A stretch of 64,000 nt of DNA from Pseudomonas sp. ML96 (GTDB taxonomy: Bacteria > Pseudomonadota > Gammaproteobacteria > Pseudomonadales > Pseudomonadaceae), in NCBI RefSeq assembly GCF_000761545.1, contig NZ_JPMY01000004.1, positions 21,166 to 85,165 of the forward strand, read 5' to 3'. Within the stretch, counting starts at the first letter, position 1; every line of letters begins with the position of its first letter. Shown one piece after another: positions 32,910 through 42,225 of this stretch. The notes under the pieces are model-generated. The model did no database searches and was not told the origin of the DNA. It saw nothing but the letters and a program-made list of their open reading frames with translations. The translations under genes and the position numbers were made by a program.

Positions 32910-33062
32910 GCTCTACCTCATCGTGGGCCGTCTCTGCGGACGCTGCGCCCTGGTCAAAAAATCAGCAGGCTTTTTACTGGCATGCGCCGCCATGTGCAAG
33001 TGCCGGGCGACCGTTACCGCTGTGTTAAGCTCGCGGCCTCCCAGGAAGTCGAAGCCGTTGTC

Positions 33063-33611
33063 GTGCCCTCCTCCGCCCTTGCCCACCCTCCGCGCTGGCT
33101 CAATGCCGCTCAACTGCACCCGGTGCCCGCACCACTGCTGCGCGACTGGCTGTTCAATCAGGAGTCGCTGACCCGCCGCCTCACTGCCCTCAGCCAGCAG
33201 CGTTTCTCCGTGCAACCGCTGCAACAGGGCTGGCAGGTACTGCGTGTCGACGAGTGTAACGCCCTGCAGGTGCCGGCCGGCAGCATGGGCTGGGTCCGCG
33301 AGGTCTACCTGCTCGGCGCCGGCCAGCCTTGGGTGTTCGCCCGCAGCGTGGCGGCGCGCCATGCGCTGGAAGGCTCCGGTCTCGATCTCGGCAAGCTGGG
33401 CAGCCGCTCGCTGGGTGAGTTGCTGTTCAGCGACCGCGCCTTCGCCCGTGGCGAGCTGCAGGCCTGCCGCTACCCCGCCGCCTGGCTGCCGAGCGAGGCG
33501 CGTGCCGAACAGCTCTGGGGACGCCGCTCGTGCTTCCGCCGCGACAGTCTCGGCGTGCTGGTGGCCGAGGTGTTCCTGCCGGCCTTCTGGACTCACGCGG
33601 CCGAGAACTAG
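33063..33611 (+). CDS. ubiC: Chorismate-pyruvate lyase
   Basis: Converts chorismate to 4-hydroxybenzoate and pyruvate, the first committed step of ubiquinone synthesis. The 182-residue frame from the GTG at 33063 includes [20 protein letters not shown] with the substrate-contacting Arg, [12 protein letters not shown] and the distal Glu in [11 protein letters not shown]. The frame is open far upstream without conservation, and no ATG lies near the expected N-terminus, so GTG is preferred. It is followed 59 bases later by ubiA. Confidence 0.88.
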   Translation: MPSSALAHPPRWLNAAQLHPVPAPLLRDWLFNQESLTRRLTALSQQRFSVQPLQQGWQVLRVDECNALQVPAGSMGWVREVYLLGAGQPWVFARSVAARHALEGSGLDLGKLGSRSLGELLFSDRAFARGELQACRYPAAWLPSEARAEQLWGRRSCFRRDSLGVLVAEVFLPAFWTHAAEN

Positions 33612-33670
33612 ACGCCGCCCGCGCGGCGCACATGCTCTTATAATCGGCGCACTCGCACCGGAGACCGCCG

Positions 33671-34564
33671 ATGTACCAATCCTTCCTGCTCGCCCTCAAT
33701 CGCGTCCACCCGCGCACCTGGGACTTCGTCCAGCTGATGCGCCTGGAAAAGCCCATCGGCATCTACCTGCTGCTGTGGCCGACCCTCTGGGCCTTGTGGG
33801 TGGCGAGCAAGGGCGTGCCGAGCCTCAAGCTGCTGCTGATCTTCGTCCTCGGCACCCTGTTCATGCGCGCCGCCGGTTGCGTGATCAACGACTACGCCGA
33901 CCGCAACTTCGACGGCCATGTGGCGCGTACCAAGGCCCGGCCGCTGGCCGATGGCCGGGTGACGCCGCGCGAGGCGCTGACCCTGTTCGCCGTGCTGGTG
34001 ACGATGAGCTTCGTGCTGGTGCTGTTCACCAACCTGACCACCATCCTGCTGTCCTTCGGCGGCCTGGCTCTGGCGGCCTGCTACCCCTTCATGAAGCGCT
34101 ACACCTACTACCCGCAGGTGGTCCTGGGCGCGGCCTTCTCCTGGGGCATGCCGATGGCCTTCAGTGCGGTGACCGGCGAGCTGCCGCCGCCCGAGGCCTG
34201 GCTGCTGTACATCGCCAACCTGCTGTGGACGGTGGCCTACGACACCTACTACGCGATGACCGACCGCGAGGACGACTTGAAGATCGGCGTGAAGTCCACC
34301 GCCATCCTGTTCGGCGACGCCGACCGCGTCATCATCCTCACCCTGCAGGGCCTGGCGATTCTGTGCCTGGCCATGGCTGGCGCGCGCTTCGGCCTGGGCA
34401 TCTGGTTCCTCCTAGGCCTGCTCGGCGCCACGGCCTGCTTCGCCTGGGAATTCTGGTACACCCGCGAGCGCGATCCGCAGAAATGCTTCGCCGCGTTCCT
34501 GCACAACCACTGGGCCGGACTGGCGATTCTGCTGGGCATCGTCATCGACTACGCGCTGCGCTAG
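33671..34564 (+). CDS. ubiA: 4-hydroxybenzoate octaprenyltransferase
   Basis: A 297-residue integral membrane prenyltransferase that attaches the isoprenoid tail to 4-hydroxybenzoate. Both Asp-rich motifs are present: [21 protein letters not shown], given here as NDYADRNFD, and [13 protein letters not shown]. Eight to nine hydrophobic helices follow the family pattern. A TATAAT at 33639 could serve as a -10, but no good -35 is seen, so transcription probably comes mainly from ubiC. Confidence 0.95.
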   Translation: MYQSFLLALNRVHPRTWDFVQLMRLEKPIGIYLLLWPTLWALWVASKGVPSLKLLLIFVLGTLFMRAAGCVINDYADRNFDGHVARTKARPLADGRVTPREALTLFAVLVTMSFVLVLFTNLTTILLSFGGLALAACYPFMKRYTYYPQVVLGAAFSWGMPMAFSAVTGELPPPEAWLLYIANLLWTVAYDTYYAMTDREDDLKIGVKSTAILFGDADRVIILTLQGLAILCLAMAGARFGLGIWFLLGLLGATACFAWEFWYTRERDPQKCFAAFLHNHWAGLAILLGIVIDYALR

Positions 34565-34583
34565 ACCGGTGGCTGCCGCAGGC

Positions 34584-34615
34584 TTGTCACATCGCTGCAA
34601 TAATTCCGTTATCTA
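34584..34615 (+). promoter_or_regulatory. Pho box and -10 of phoBR
   Basis: TTGTCAC and CTGCAAT are separated by 4 bases, each matching 5 of 7 positions of the PhoB half-site CTGTCAT. TATCTA follows 8 bases later at 34610, a suitable -10. This fits positive autoregulation of phoBR under phosphate limitation. Confidence 0.5.
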
Positions 34616-34650
34616 ATGCGGCGCAATACAGACGACCCGAGGCTCGGTCC

Positions 34651-35340
<690 letters not shown>

Positions 35341-35367
35341 CCCCGCCCCCGGTAAGGACGCGTTCCG

Positions 35368-36672
35368 GTGAACCAGAATTGGCGTGGCGCCATCGGCCGC
35401 CATCTGTTGCTGCTGCTGATGTTCTGCGGCGTGCTCGGCCTGATCACTGGCGAGTACGCCTGGGCCCTGGTGCTCGGCCTCGGCGGCTACCTGCTGTGGC
35501 ACATCAAGCAGCTGCTGCGCCTGCATCGCTGGCTGCGCGAGCGCCAGCCCGACGAGGCGCCGCCCGAGGGCTACGGCCTGTGGGGCGAGGTGTTCGACAA
35601 CATCTACCACCTGCAGCGCCGTGACCAACGCGTGCGCGGCCGCCTGCAGGCGGTGATCGACCGCGTGCAGGAGTCCACCGCCGCCCTGCGCGATGCGGTG
35701 ATCATGCTCGACGCCGATGGCAACCTGGAGTGGTGGAACCGCGCCGCCGAGCAGCTGCTGGGCCTGAAGACCCCGCAGGACAGCGGCCAGTCGATCACCA
35801 ACCTGGTGCGCCATCCGCGCTTCAAGGAATACTTCGAGGCAGGCCAGTACCAGGAAGCCCTGGAGCTGCCGTCGCCGATCAGCGACCGCCAGCGCCTGCA
35901 GATGCAGATCACCCGCTACGGCAACAACGAGCACCTGATGTTCGTCCGCGACGTCACCCGCATCCACCAGCTGGAACAGATGCGCAAGGACTTCGTCGCC
36001 AACGTCTCCCACGAGCTGCGCACGCCGCTGACGGTAATCGCCGGCTACCTGGAGACCCTCGCCGACAACGCCGAAGACGTGAACCCGCGCTGGCTGCGCG
36101 CCCTGCAGCAGATGCAGCAGCAGGCCGGGCGCATGCAGAACCTGCTGAATGACCTGCTGTTGCTGGCCAAGCTGGAAGCCACCGACTACCCCTCGGACAA
36201 CCAGCCGGTGGCGGTCGACCTGCTGCTGCTGAGCATCAAGAACGACGCCCAGGCGCTGTCGGCCGGGCGCAACCACCGCATCAAGCTGGAGACGGACAAC
36301 CAGGTGCGCCTCAAGGGCAGCGAGGCGGAGCTGCGTAGTGCCTTCTCCAACCTGGTGTTCAACGCGGTGAAGTACAGCCCCGAGGACAGCGAGATCCGCA
36401 TCCGCTGGTGGACCGACGACCAGGGCGGGCACTTCAGCGTGGCTGACAGCGGCCTCGGCATCGAGGCCAAGCACCTGCCGCGCCTGACCGAGCGCTTCTA
36501 CCGGGTCGACTCCAGCCGCGCCTCCAATACCGGCGGCACCGGCCTCGGCCTGGCCATCGTCAAGCATGTCTTACTGCGCCATCGCGCGCGCCTGGATATC
36601 GCCAGCGTGGTCGGCAAGGGCAGCACCTTCACCTGCCATTTCCCCACCCAGCAGCTGAGCGTGCGCGAATAG
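35368..36672 (+). CDS. phoR: Phosphate regulon sensor histidine kinase PhoR
   Basis: A 434-residue membrane sensor kinase. Two N-terminal membrane helices (about 10-45) with a very short periplasmic turn are followed by a PAS-like domain (about 95-200). The phospho-acceptor His215 lies in NVSHELRTPL, and the HATPase domain has FNAVKYSP, DSGLGIE and GGTGLGLAIVKH. It starts at a GTG with TAAGGA upstream, 27 bases after phoB. The lack of a periplasmic domain fits sensing through PstSCAB-PhoU rather than phosphate itself. Confidence 0.96.
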   Translation: MNQNWRGAIGRHLLLLLMFCGVLGLITGEYAWALVLGLGGYLLWHIKQLLRLHRWLRERQPDEAPPEGYGLWGEVFDNIYHLQRRDQRVRGRLQAVIDRVQESTAALRDAVIMLDADGNLEWWNRAAEQLLGLKTPQDSGQSITNLVRHPRFKEYFEAGQYQEALELPSPISDRQRLQMQITRYGNNEHLMFVRDVTRIHQLEQMRKDFVANVSHELRTPLTVIAGYLETLADNAEDVNPRWLRALQQMQQQAGRMQNLLNDLLLLAKLEATDYPSDNQPVAVDLLLLSIKNDAQALSAGRNHRIKLETDNQVRLKGSEAELRSAFSNLVFNAVKYSPEDSEIRIRWWTDDQGGHFSVADSGLGIEAKHLPRLTERFYRVDSSRASNTGGTGLGLAIVKHVLLRHRARLDIASVVGKGSTFTCHFPTQQLSVRE

Positions 36673-36745
36673 CGCGCGCCTGTCGCTTGCAATCGCCCAT
36701 GGCAGCCGCCACCCTGTAGCGATCTTTTGCCAGCCCCAACCGCCA

Positions 36746-38086
36746 ATGGACCCTTCTAGTAGCCTCTCTACCTCTGCACTCTTCGCCGATCTCGGCCTCG
36801 TGCTGTTCGCCTTCTTTCTCGTCCTGCTCAACGGCTTCTTCGTGGCCGCCGAATTCGCCATGGTCAAGCTGCGCGCGACCAAGGTCGAAGCCATCGCCGA
36901 AAAGCACGGCTGGCGCGGTCACATCCTGCGCACCGTACACAACCAGCTGGACGCTTACCTCTCCGCCTGCCAGCTGGGCATCACCCTGGCCTCCCTCGGC
37001 CTCGGCTGGGTCGGTGAGCCGGCCTTCGCCGAACTGCTGACCCCGCTGCTGGGCATGCTCGGCCTGGACTCGGAGAAGCTGGTCCACGGTATCTCGTTCT
37101 TCTTCGCCTTCTTCATTATTTCCTACCTGCACATCGTAGTCGGCGAGCTGGCACCCAAGTCCTGGGCGATCCGCAAACCCGAGCTGCTGTCGCTGTGGAC
37201 CGCCGCGCCGCTGTACGCCTTCTACTGGCTGATGTACCCGGCCATCTACCTGCTCAACGCCAGCGCCAACGCCATTCTGCGCATCGCCGGGCAAGGCGAG
37301 CCGGGGCCGCACCACGAGCACCACTACAGCCGCGACGAGCTGAAGCTGATCCTGCACTCCAGCCGCGCCCGCGACCCCAGCGACCAGGACATGCGCGTGC
37401 TGGCCTCGGCCGTGGAGATGGGCGAGCTGGAAGTGGTGGACTGGGCCAACTCGCGCGAGGACCTGATCTACCTGGAGCTGCACGCGCGCCTCGACGAGGT
37501 GTTCGCCCTGTTCCGCCGCCACAAGTTCAGCCGCTACCCGGTGTTCGACGAGGCCAGCGGCAGCTTCGTCGGCGTGCTGCACATCAAGGACCTGCTGCTG
37601 CAGCTGTCGCTGTTCGAGATGCTGCCGTCCAAGTTCAACCTGGCCGAGCTGATGCGCCCGCTGGAGCGGGTGACCAAGCACATGCCGCTGTCCGAGCTGC
37701 TGGAGACCTTCCGCAAGGGCGGCGCACACTTCGCCCTGGTCGAGGAGGCCGACGGCAAGGTGGTCGGCTTCCTGACCATGGAAGACGTGCTGGAAGTGCT
37801 GGTCGGCGACATCCAGGACGAGCACCACAAGGCCGAGCGCGGCGTGCTCGCCTACCAGCCGGGCAAGCTGCTGGTGCGCGGCGACACCCCGCTGTTCAAG
37901 ATCGAGCGCCTGCTCGGCGTCGACCTCGACCATATCGAGGCCGAGACCCTGGCCGGCCTGGTCTACGAGAGCCTCAACCGGGTGCCGGAGGAGGACGAGA
38001 TGCTGGAAACCGACGGCCTGCACATCATCATCAAGAAGATGAAGGGCCCGAAGATCGTCCTGGCCAAGGTCCTCAAGCTGGACTGA
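36746..38086 (+). CDS. CNNM/CBS-domain membrane protein (CorC/HlyC family)
   Basis: A 446-residue protein with an N-terminal DUF21/CNNM membrane domain (about 10-200; LNGFFVAAEFAMVKLRATKVE and HIVVGELAPKSWAIRKPE). A CBS pair follows at about 220-340 (FSRYPVFDEASGSFVGVLHIKDLL, ALVEEADGKVVGFLTMEDVLE), then a C-terminal CorC_HlyC domain (about 360-440). CNNM proteins are linked to magnesium or cobalt export in several organisms; the older hemolysin label is not supported by sequence. It follows phoR by 73 bases. Confidence 0.88.
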   Translation: MDPSSSLSTSALFADLGLVLFAFFLVLLNGFFVAAEFAMVKLRATKVEAIAEKHGWRGHILRTVHNQLDAYLSACQLGITLASLGLGWVGEPAFAELLTPLLGMLGLDSEKLVHGISFFFAFFIISYLHIVVGELAPKSWAIRKPELLSLWTAAPLYAFYWLMYPAIYLLNASANAILRIAGQGEPGPHHEHHYSRDELKLILHSSRARDPSDQDMRVLASAVEMGELEVVDWANSREDLIYLELHARLDEVFALFRRHKFSRYPVFDEASGSFVGVLHIKDLLLQLSLFEMLPSKFNLAELMRPLERVTKHMPLSELLETFRKGGAHFALVEEADGKVVGFLTMEDVLEVLVGDIQDEHHKAERGVLAYQPGKLLVRGDTPLFKIERLLGVDLDHIEAETLAGLVYESLNRVPEEDEMLETDGLHIIIKKMKGPKIVLAKVLKLD

Positions 38087-38226
38087 GCCCCTTGCCGCCG
38101 CTGCGCTTGCAGGCGCCCTTCGTCAGTTGAGGGCGCCGATGGCGGCCAGGTGCCTTATGGTGAAACCGACACTCACGCTGCGAATTCGGGCCTGCAGGCC
38201 TGGCGGCCCAGCTGGAGGTACACGCC

Positions 38227-38475
38227 ATGACCACGCTGCAATGCACCCATCGCGACCACGCCATCCGTGCCGCTGTCGTCGAGCACCCGGGCATTCCCAC
38301 GCCCTGGGCGGCCGCCTGCGAAATCACCCTGCCCGACGGGCAGACCACCCGGCGCCTGTCGCTGCCGCTGAACCAGCGCTTCCTCGCCGAGCTGGACAGC
38401 GCCCAGCACGCCGCCCTGGCCCACGGCAAATGGCTGGTGGATCAGCACCTGGACCACGGTCTGGCGCTGCATTAG
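38227..38475 (+). CDS. Small hypothetical protein
   Basis: An 82-residue soluble protein starting MTTLQCTHRDHAIRAAVVEHP, with GGAGG about ten bases upstream of the ATG. It has no signal peptide or membrane helix, and the last 20 residues are His-rich (KWLVDQHLDHGLALH). No family was recognised. Codon use matches the neighbouring genes, which supports real translation. Confidence 0.6.
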   Translation: MTTLQCTHRDHAIRAAVVEHPGIPTPWAAACEITLPDGQTTRRLSLPLNQRFLAELDSAQHAALAHGKWLVDQHLDHGLALH

Positions 38476-38491
38476 CGCCCGCCCATGGTTA

Positions 38492-38521
38492 GCGGATCAG
38501 GGCATTGCGCCCTGATTCCGC
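38492..38521. terminator. Long stem-loop between convergent genes
   Basis: GCGGATCAGGGC and GCCCTGATTCCGC pair over 12 bases with one bulged T around loop ATTGC. It lacks T-runs on either side, so it may be a bidirectional transcript-end hairpin or a REP-like palindrome. Confidence 0.5.
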
Positions 38522-38531
38522 TCCCGCCCCT

Positions 38532-38915
38532 TCAAGGGGCGTAGTGGAACACGCAGAGCTTGTTGCCCAGCGCATCGCGGAAATAACAGCCGTAGAAGCC
38601 GCTGCCCTCGCCGCCACGCTCGCCAGGCGCGCCCTCATCGCGTGCGCCGTGCTCCAGCACCCAGGCGTAGACCTGGTCGACCAGCGCCGGTGAGGCGCAC
38701 GGCAGGGCGACCATGCTGCCATTGCCGGCGCTGGCCGGCTGGCCGTCATACGGCAGGGTGATGGCGAACATCGGCTTGCCCGGCTGGCTGACGTAGAAGG
38801 TGCTGCGCTCGTTGCTCCACTCGCCGGGCACGGCACCGAGCATGGCCAGCAGCGGGTCGTAGAACTCGCGGGCCTTGTCCAGATCTGCAACGCCCAGCAT
38901 CACGTAACCAATCAT
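38532..38915 (-). CDS. VOC family (glyoxalase-like) protein
   Basis: A 127-residue single-unit vicinal oxygen chelate protein. It begins MIGYVMLGVADLDKAREFYDPLL, the classic first beta-alpha module, and ends FYGCYFRDALGNKLCVFHYAP, the metal-side second module. A first-module His ligand is absent (YVMLG where glyoxalases often have H), so metal use may differ. Substrate unknown. A 103-base gap separates it from the next operon, so it is probably independent. Confidence 0.85.
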   Translation of the reverse strand: MIGYVMLGVADLDKAREFYDPLLAMLGAVPGEWSNERSTFYVSQPGKPMFAITLPYDGQPASAGNGSMVALPCASPALVDQVYAWVLEHGARDEGAPGERGGEGSGFYGCYFRDALGNKLCVFHYAP

Positions 38916-39018
38916 CGGTGTAGCTCCTTGGTGAGGGTGCGCCAGACGCTAGCGCAGTCCCTCCTGTCTTGTCATGCCTGCCACACACCGATGATGCAGC
39001 AGTACTGGAAGCTGCCGG

Positions 39019-39861
39019 TCAGGCCGGCACGGTACGGGTCAGCTGTTCCAGCAGCTCCAGGTCGGTGTTCATCCCGGAGGTCTCGCGGATACGGCCGAGG
39101 ATCTCCTTCTTCAGCGCGAGAAACTCGGGCGCCAGCTTCATGTCCTGGTTGCGCTCGGCCGGCAGCGGTACCTCGTAGATGGTGTCGATGCGTCCCGGAC
39201 GCGGCGCCATCAGCACCACGCGTCCGCCGAGGTAGATCGCCTCCTCGACGTCGTGGGTGACGAACAGGATGGTGCTCTTCTCCAGGCGGTGCACATGGCG
39301 GATCAGGTCGTGCATCACCTCGCGGGTCTGCGCGTCCAGCGCGCCGAACGGCTCATCCATCAGCAGGATCTGCGGCTTGGGCATCAGCGCGCGGGCAATC
39401 GCCACGCGCTGCTGCATGCCGCCGGAGAGCTGGTTGGGATAGGCCTTGGCGAAGGCCGACAGGCCCATCAGGGTCAGCAGCGCATCGGCGCGGCCGCTGG
39501 CCACTTCCACATCGGCATCGCCACGCACGGTGTCGCTGACCACCTTGAGCTGGCGGCAGAACTTGATGTTGTCCATCACCGTCAGCCAGGGGTACAGGCT
39601 GTAGTGCTGGAACACCATGGCGCGGTCGATGCCGGGGCCGTGGATCGGCGCGCCGTCGACCTGGATCGAGCCGGCGCTGTGCTGCTCCAGGCCACCGATT
39701 GAGCGCAGCAGGGTCGACTTGCCGCAGCCGGAGGCGCCGACGAAGGTGATGAATTCGTTGGCGCGGATATCCAGGCTGACATCCTGCAGGGCTTGCACTT
39801 CGCGGCCCTTGCTCTTGAACACCTTGTCGACGTGGCGGATCTGAATCTTGCTCTCGCTCAT
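39019..39861 (-). CDS. ABC transporter ATP-binding protein, NitT/TauT (SsuB-type) family
   Basis: A 280-residue ATPase with Walker A GASGCGKST, Q-loop FQHYSLYPWL, signature LSGGMQQRVAIARAL, Walker B ILLMDEPFGALD and the switch His in VTHDVEEAI. This is the nitrate/sulfonate/taurine-type importer ATPase and should drive the permease encoded directly upstream. It is the last of eleven genes. The frame continues open upstream across the permease, but MSESKIQIRHVDKVF is the real start. The binding protein that belongs to it is at the opposite end of the operon. Confidence 0.93.
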   Translation of the reverse strand: MSESKIQIRHVDKVFKSKGREVQALQDVSLDIRANEFITFVGASGCGKSTLLRSIGGLEQHSAGSIQVDGAPIHGPGIDRAMVFQHYSLYPWLTVMDNIKFCRQLKVVSDTVRGDADVEVASGRADALLTLMGLSAFAKAYPNQLSGGMQQRVAIARALMPKPQILLMDEPFGALDAQTREVMHDLIRHVHRLEKSTILFVTHDVEEAIYLGGRVVLMAPRPGRIDTIYEVPLPAERNQDMKLAPEFLALKKEILGRIRETSGMNTDLELLEQLTRTVPA

Positions 39862-39866
39862 GGCGC

Positions 39867-40703
39867 TTACCTCTTCATCCAGGGGAAGGCCACGCGGCCG
39901 AGCCAGCGGAACGCCTGGTCGGTGAGCAGGCCGATGATGCCGATCAGGATGATCCCGGCGAAAATCTTGTCGGTGTGCATGTAGCGCTGCGCCTTGAGGA
40001 TGGCGTAGCCGAGGCCGGAGTTGGCGGCGACCAGCTCGGCCACCACCAGGTAGGTCCAGGCCCAGCCGCAGGTGATGCGCAGGGTGTCGAGCAGCGCCGG
40101 GCGTGACGACGGCAGGATTACCAGCTTGACGATCTCGCTGCGCGAGGCGCCCATGGTCTGCGCCGCCTCGATCTGCGCCATGGGCACGCGGCGTACATCC
40201 TCGGCGACCATCAGCACCATCTGGAAGAAGGTGCCGATGAAGATGATCAGCACCTTGGAGCCTTCGTCGATGCCGACCCACAGCATGATCAGCGGAATGA
40301 AGGCCACCGCCGGCATGTAGCGGATGAAGTCGGTAAGCGGTTCGAGGAACGCCTGCACCGGGCGGTAGGTGCCGATGTACAGGCCCAGCGGCAGGGCGAT
40401 CAGCGCCGAGGCCAGGAAACCGGTCATGACCCGGTACACGCTGATGCCGATATCGGCGAGCAGGCCCTCCTCGCTCCACCAGCGGCCGACCCGCGCCAGC
40501 ACCGCATCCGGGCCGGGCAGGAACATCGGGTTGGAGACCCCGACGGCGCTGGCCAGCCACCACAGCAGCAGCGGCAGCAGCAGGCCGGCGGCGGCCAGGC
40601 CCCAGATCGCACCGCGCGGCAGCTCGCCACGGATGGTCCACCAGCGCAGGCGCGGCGGCGCGGCGGCGACACGGCTCTCGGGCAGGGGTTGATGGGCGGT
40701 CAT
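39867..40703 (-). CDS. ABC transporter permease, NitT/TauT family
   Basis: A 278-residue inner-membrane permease with about six helices, a cytoplasmic N-terminus, and the EAA loop IEAAQTMGASRSEIVKLVILP that contacts the ATPase. It belongs with SsuC/TauC-type permeases. Its start overlaps the end of the upstream gene in ATGA, and it is 5 bases before the ATPase gene. The imported molecule is probably a small nitrogen compound, judging from the operon, but is not known. Confidence 0.93.
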   Translation of the reverse strand: MTAHQPLPESRVAAAPPRLRWWTIRGELPRGAIWGLAAAGLLLPLLLWWLASAVGVSNPMFLPGPDAVLARVGRWWSEEGLLADIGISVYRVMTGFLASALIALPLGLYIGTYRPVQAFLEPLTDFIRYMPAVAFIPLIMLWVGIDEGSKVLIIFIGTFFQMVLMVAEDVRRVPMAQIEAAQTMGASRSEIVKLVILPSSRPALLDTLRITCGWAWTYLVVAELVAANSGLGYAILKAQRYMHTDKIFAGIILIGIIGLLTDQAFRWLGRVAFPWMKR

Positions 40704-41452
40704 GGCGTCACCTCCTCGGCAAACACGGGGCTCTCGCGGCGTTGCCAGCCGCCCGGCGGCGGCAGCGCGCCGAGTTCGGCCAACAAGGCAGGAGTCAGGG
40801 CCTGGTCGAGCGCATCGGCATCGACCCTGGCGGGCAACAGGGCCTGGCCGGCTCGACCGGCCAGGGTGGACAGTTCGATGACCCAGGGCGTGCGTCCGCC
40901 CTGGTGACGGCCGAAGGACAGCTCGAAGGACAGCAGGGCCTCGGCATCATTGCCATCCAGCAGTGCACTCAGCGACTCGGCCGGCGGCAGCGCATCCGCG
41001 CGCCCGGCGGCGAACAGGAAATAGTTGCCGGCCAACAGCAGGCAGCCCTGGCGGCCGTCTGCGGCCACCAGCCAGGTACCCCAGTTGCGCCCAAGCGATT
41101 CCGGCAGACGCTCCCAGACCTCGTGGTAGCTGCCGTCGAGGCCGTCTTCGAGCAGGTAGTCGGCGCGCTCGAAGCGCATGCGGCCGATATCGTCGCGGCC
41201 GCTCGGCGGCTGGAAGTCGATTGCCCGGTGCCATTGGCAGATGTCGCCATCGATGGCGGTGACGCCGGCGAAACCGGCCTGCAACGCACGCTCGGCAACG
41301 TCCTGCGGTTCCGGCTGGGGAATGCGCAGGTCGGCGAACAAGCTGGCGGTTTGCAGCCAGTAGACCTGGGTGGCGGTGTCGTGCACGCCGGCGGTGGTGG
41401 TCAGCAGCGTGCGCTGCCACACACCGAGGTAATGCTCGGGTACGGACTTCAT
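40700..41452 (-). CDS. Unrecognised conserved-looking 250-residue protein in the guanidine-riboswitch operon
   Basis: A 250-residue soluble protein without signal peptide or membrane helix, starting MKSVPEHYLGVWQRTLL. Visible are YWLQTASLFADLRIPQ near residues 30-45 and many short alternating strands (GCLLLAGNYFLFAAGR, ALLSFELSFGRHQGG), which suggests an all-beta, possibly lipocalin-like barrel. It faintly recalls the Hri1-type two-barrel fold, but this is low confidence. It overlaps genes on both sides by four bases, so it is coregulated with the hydrolases. It might bind a substrate or intermediate. Confidence 0.6.
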   Translation of the reverse strand: MKSVPEHYLGVWQRTLLTTTAGVHDTATQVYWLQTASLFADLRIPQPEPQDVAERALQAGFAGVTAIDGDICQWHRAIDFQPPSGRDDIGRMRFERADYLLEDGLDGSYHEVWERLPESLGRNWGTWLVAADGRQGCLLLAGNYFLFAAGRADALPPAESLSALLDGNDAEALLSFELSFGRHQGGRTPWVIELSTLAGRAGQALLPARVDADALDQALTPALLAELGALPPPGGWQRRESPVFAEEVTP

Positions 41453-42225
41453 GAGTGGAACTCCGGGAACTGGCGCAGGCCATTGAAGAAGGCCATGTCG
41501 TGGTTCGGCCACAGCTCGGCGTCGGTCTCGCGGGCTAACGCCTTGAGCTTGCGGATACTGGCGATGGCCATGTCCTCGCGACCCTGCCAGAGCGTGCCGG
41601 GGGCGATTTCCTGGTCGAGGTTTTCCGTCAGGTCGGCGGCGTCGCCGGCAAGGATCACCGGCTTGCCCTGGGGCAGCTCGATCAGCAGCGACATGTGCCC
41701 GGCGGTGTGGCCGGGAGTGTTGATCGCGCGCACGCCGGGTACCAGCTCGTACTCGTCGGTCTGCACCTTCCAGCGATAGTCACCGGCGAAATCGTCGATG
41801 AAATAGGCATCGTCGGCTTTGGCCCGCGCCGCTTCCAGCTCGGCCGCGTGCACATGCACTTCGGCGCCGCAGACTTCGCACAGGCCGCCGGCATGGTCGA
41901 AATGCAGGTGACCGAGGAACACCAGGTCGATGTCCGCCGGGGTCAGGCCGAGGCGGGCGAAATGCGCCGGCAGGCGCTGCTCTTCGGTCATGTGGGGTGC
42001 GCCCATTTCGAAGTCGCCGTACCAATGCTCACGCAGGGCCGGGTCGGCAATCTTCGCGTAGTCGCAGCCGACGTCGTAGAGGATGCGCCCGTGTTTGGTT
42101 TCGATCAGGTAGGCGAGGATCGGCGCCTCGATCATCTCGCCGTGGCCACGCTGCCAGGTGGAAATGGACTTGTCGTAGCGGTGGGTGGCGGTAAGCAGCG
42201 GCCACAGCTTGGTCACTTGGGTCAT
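41449..42225 (-). CDS. Metallo-beta-lactamase-fold hydrolase, N-acyl homoserine lactonase-like
   Basis: A 258-residue MBL-fold protein. HLHFDH at 106-111 is the di-zinc motif, and further ligands are in NTPGHTAGH and LAGDAAD. The overall pattern, with ILYDVGCDY before the motif and a C-terminal PNHD, resembles AttM/BlcC-type lactonases, which open gamma-butyrolactone or acyl-homoserine lactone rings. In this operon hydrolysis of a lactone or ester intermediate is a natural guess. The start at MTQVTKLWPLL overlaps the preceding gene in ATGA; an upstream extension is rejected. Confidence 0.85.
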   Translation of the reverse strand: MTQVTKLWPLLTATHRYDKSISTWQRGHGEMIEAPILAYLIETKHGRILYDVGCDYAKIADPALREHWYGDFEMGAPHMTEEQRLPAHFARLGLTPADIDLVFLGHLHFDHAGGLCEVCGAEVHVHAAELEAARAKADDAYFIDDFAGDYRWKVQTDEYELVPGVRAINTPGHTAGHMSLLIELPQGKPVILAGDAADLTENLDQEIAPGTLWQGREDMAIASIRKLKALARETDAELWPNHDMAFFNGLRQFPEFHS

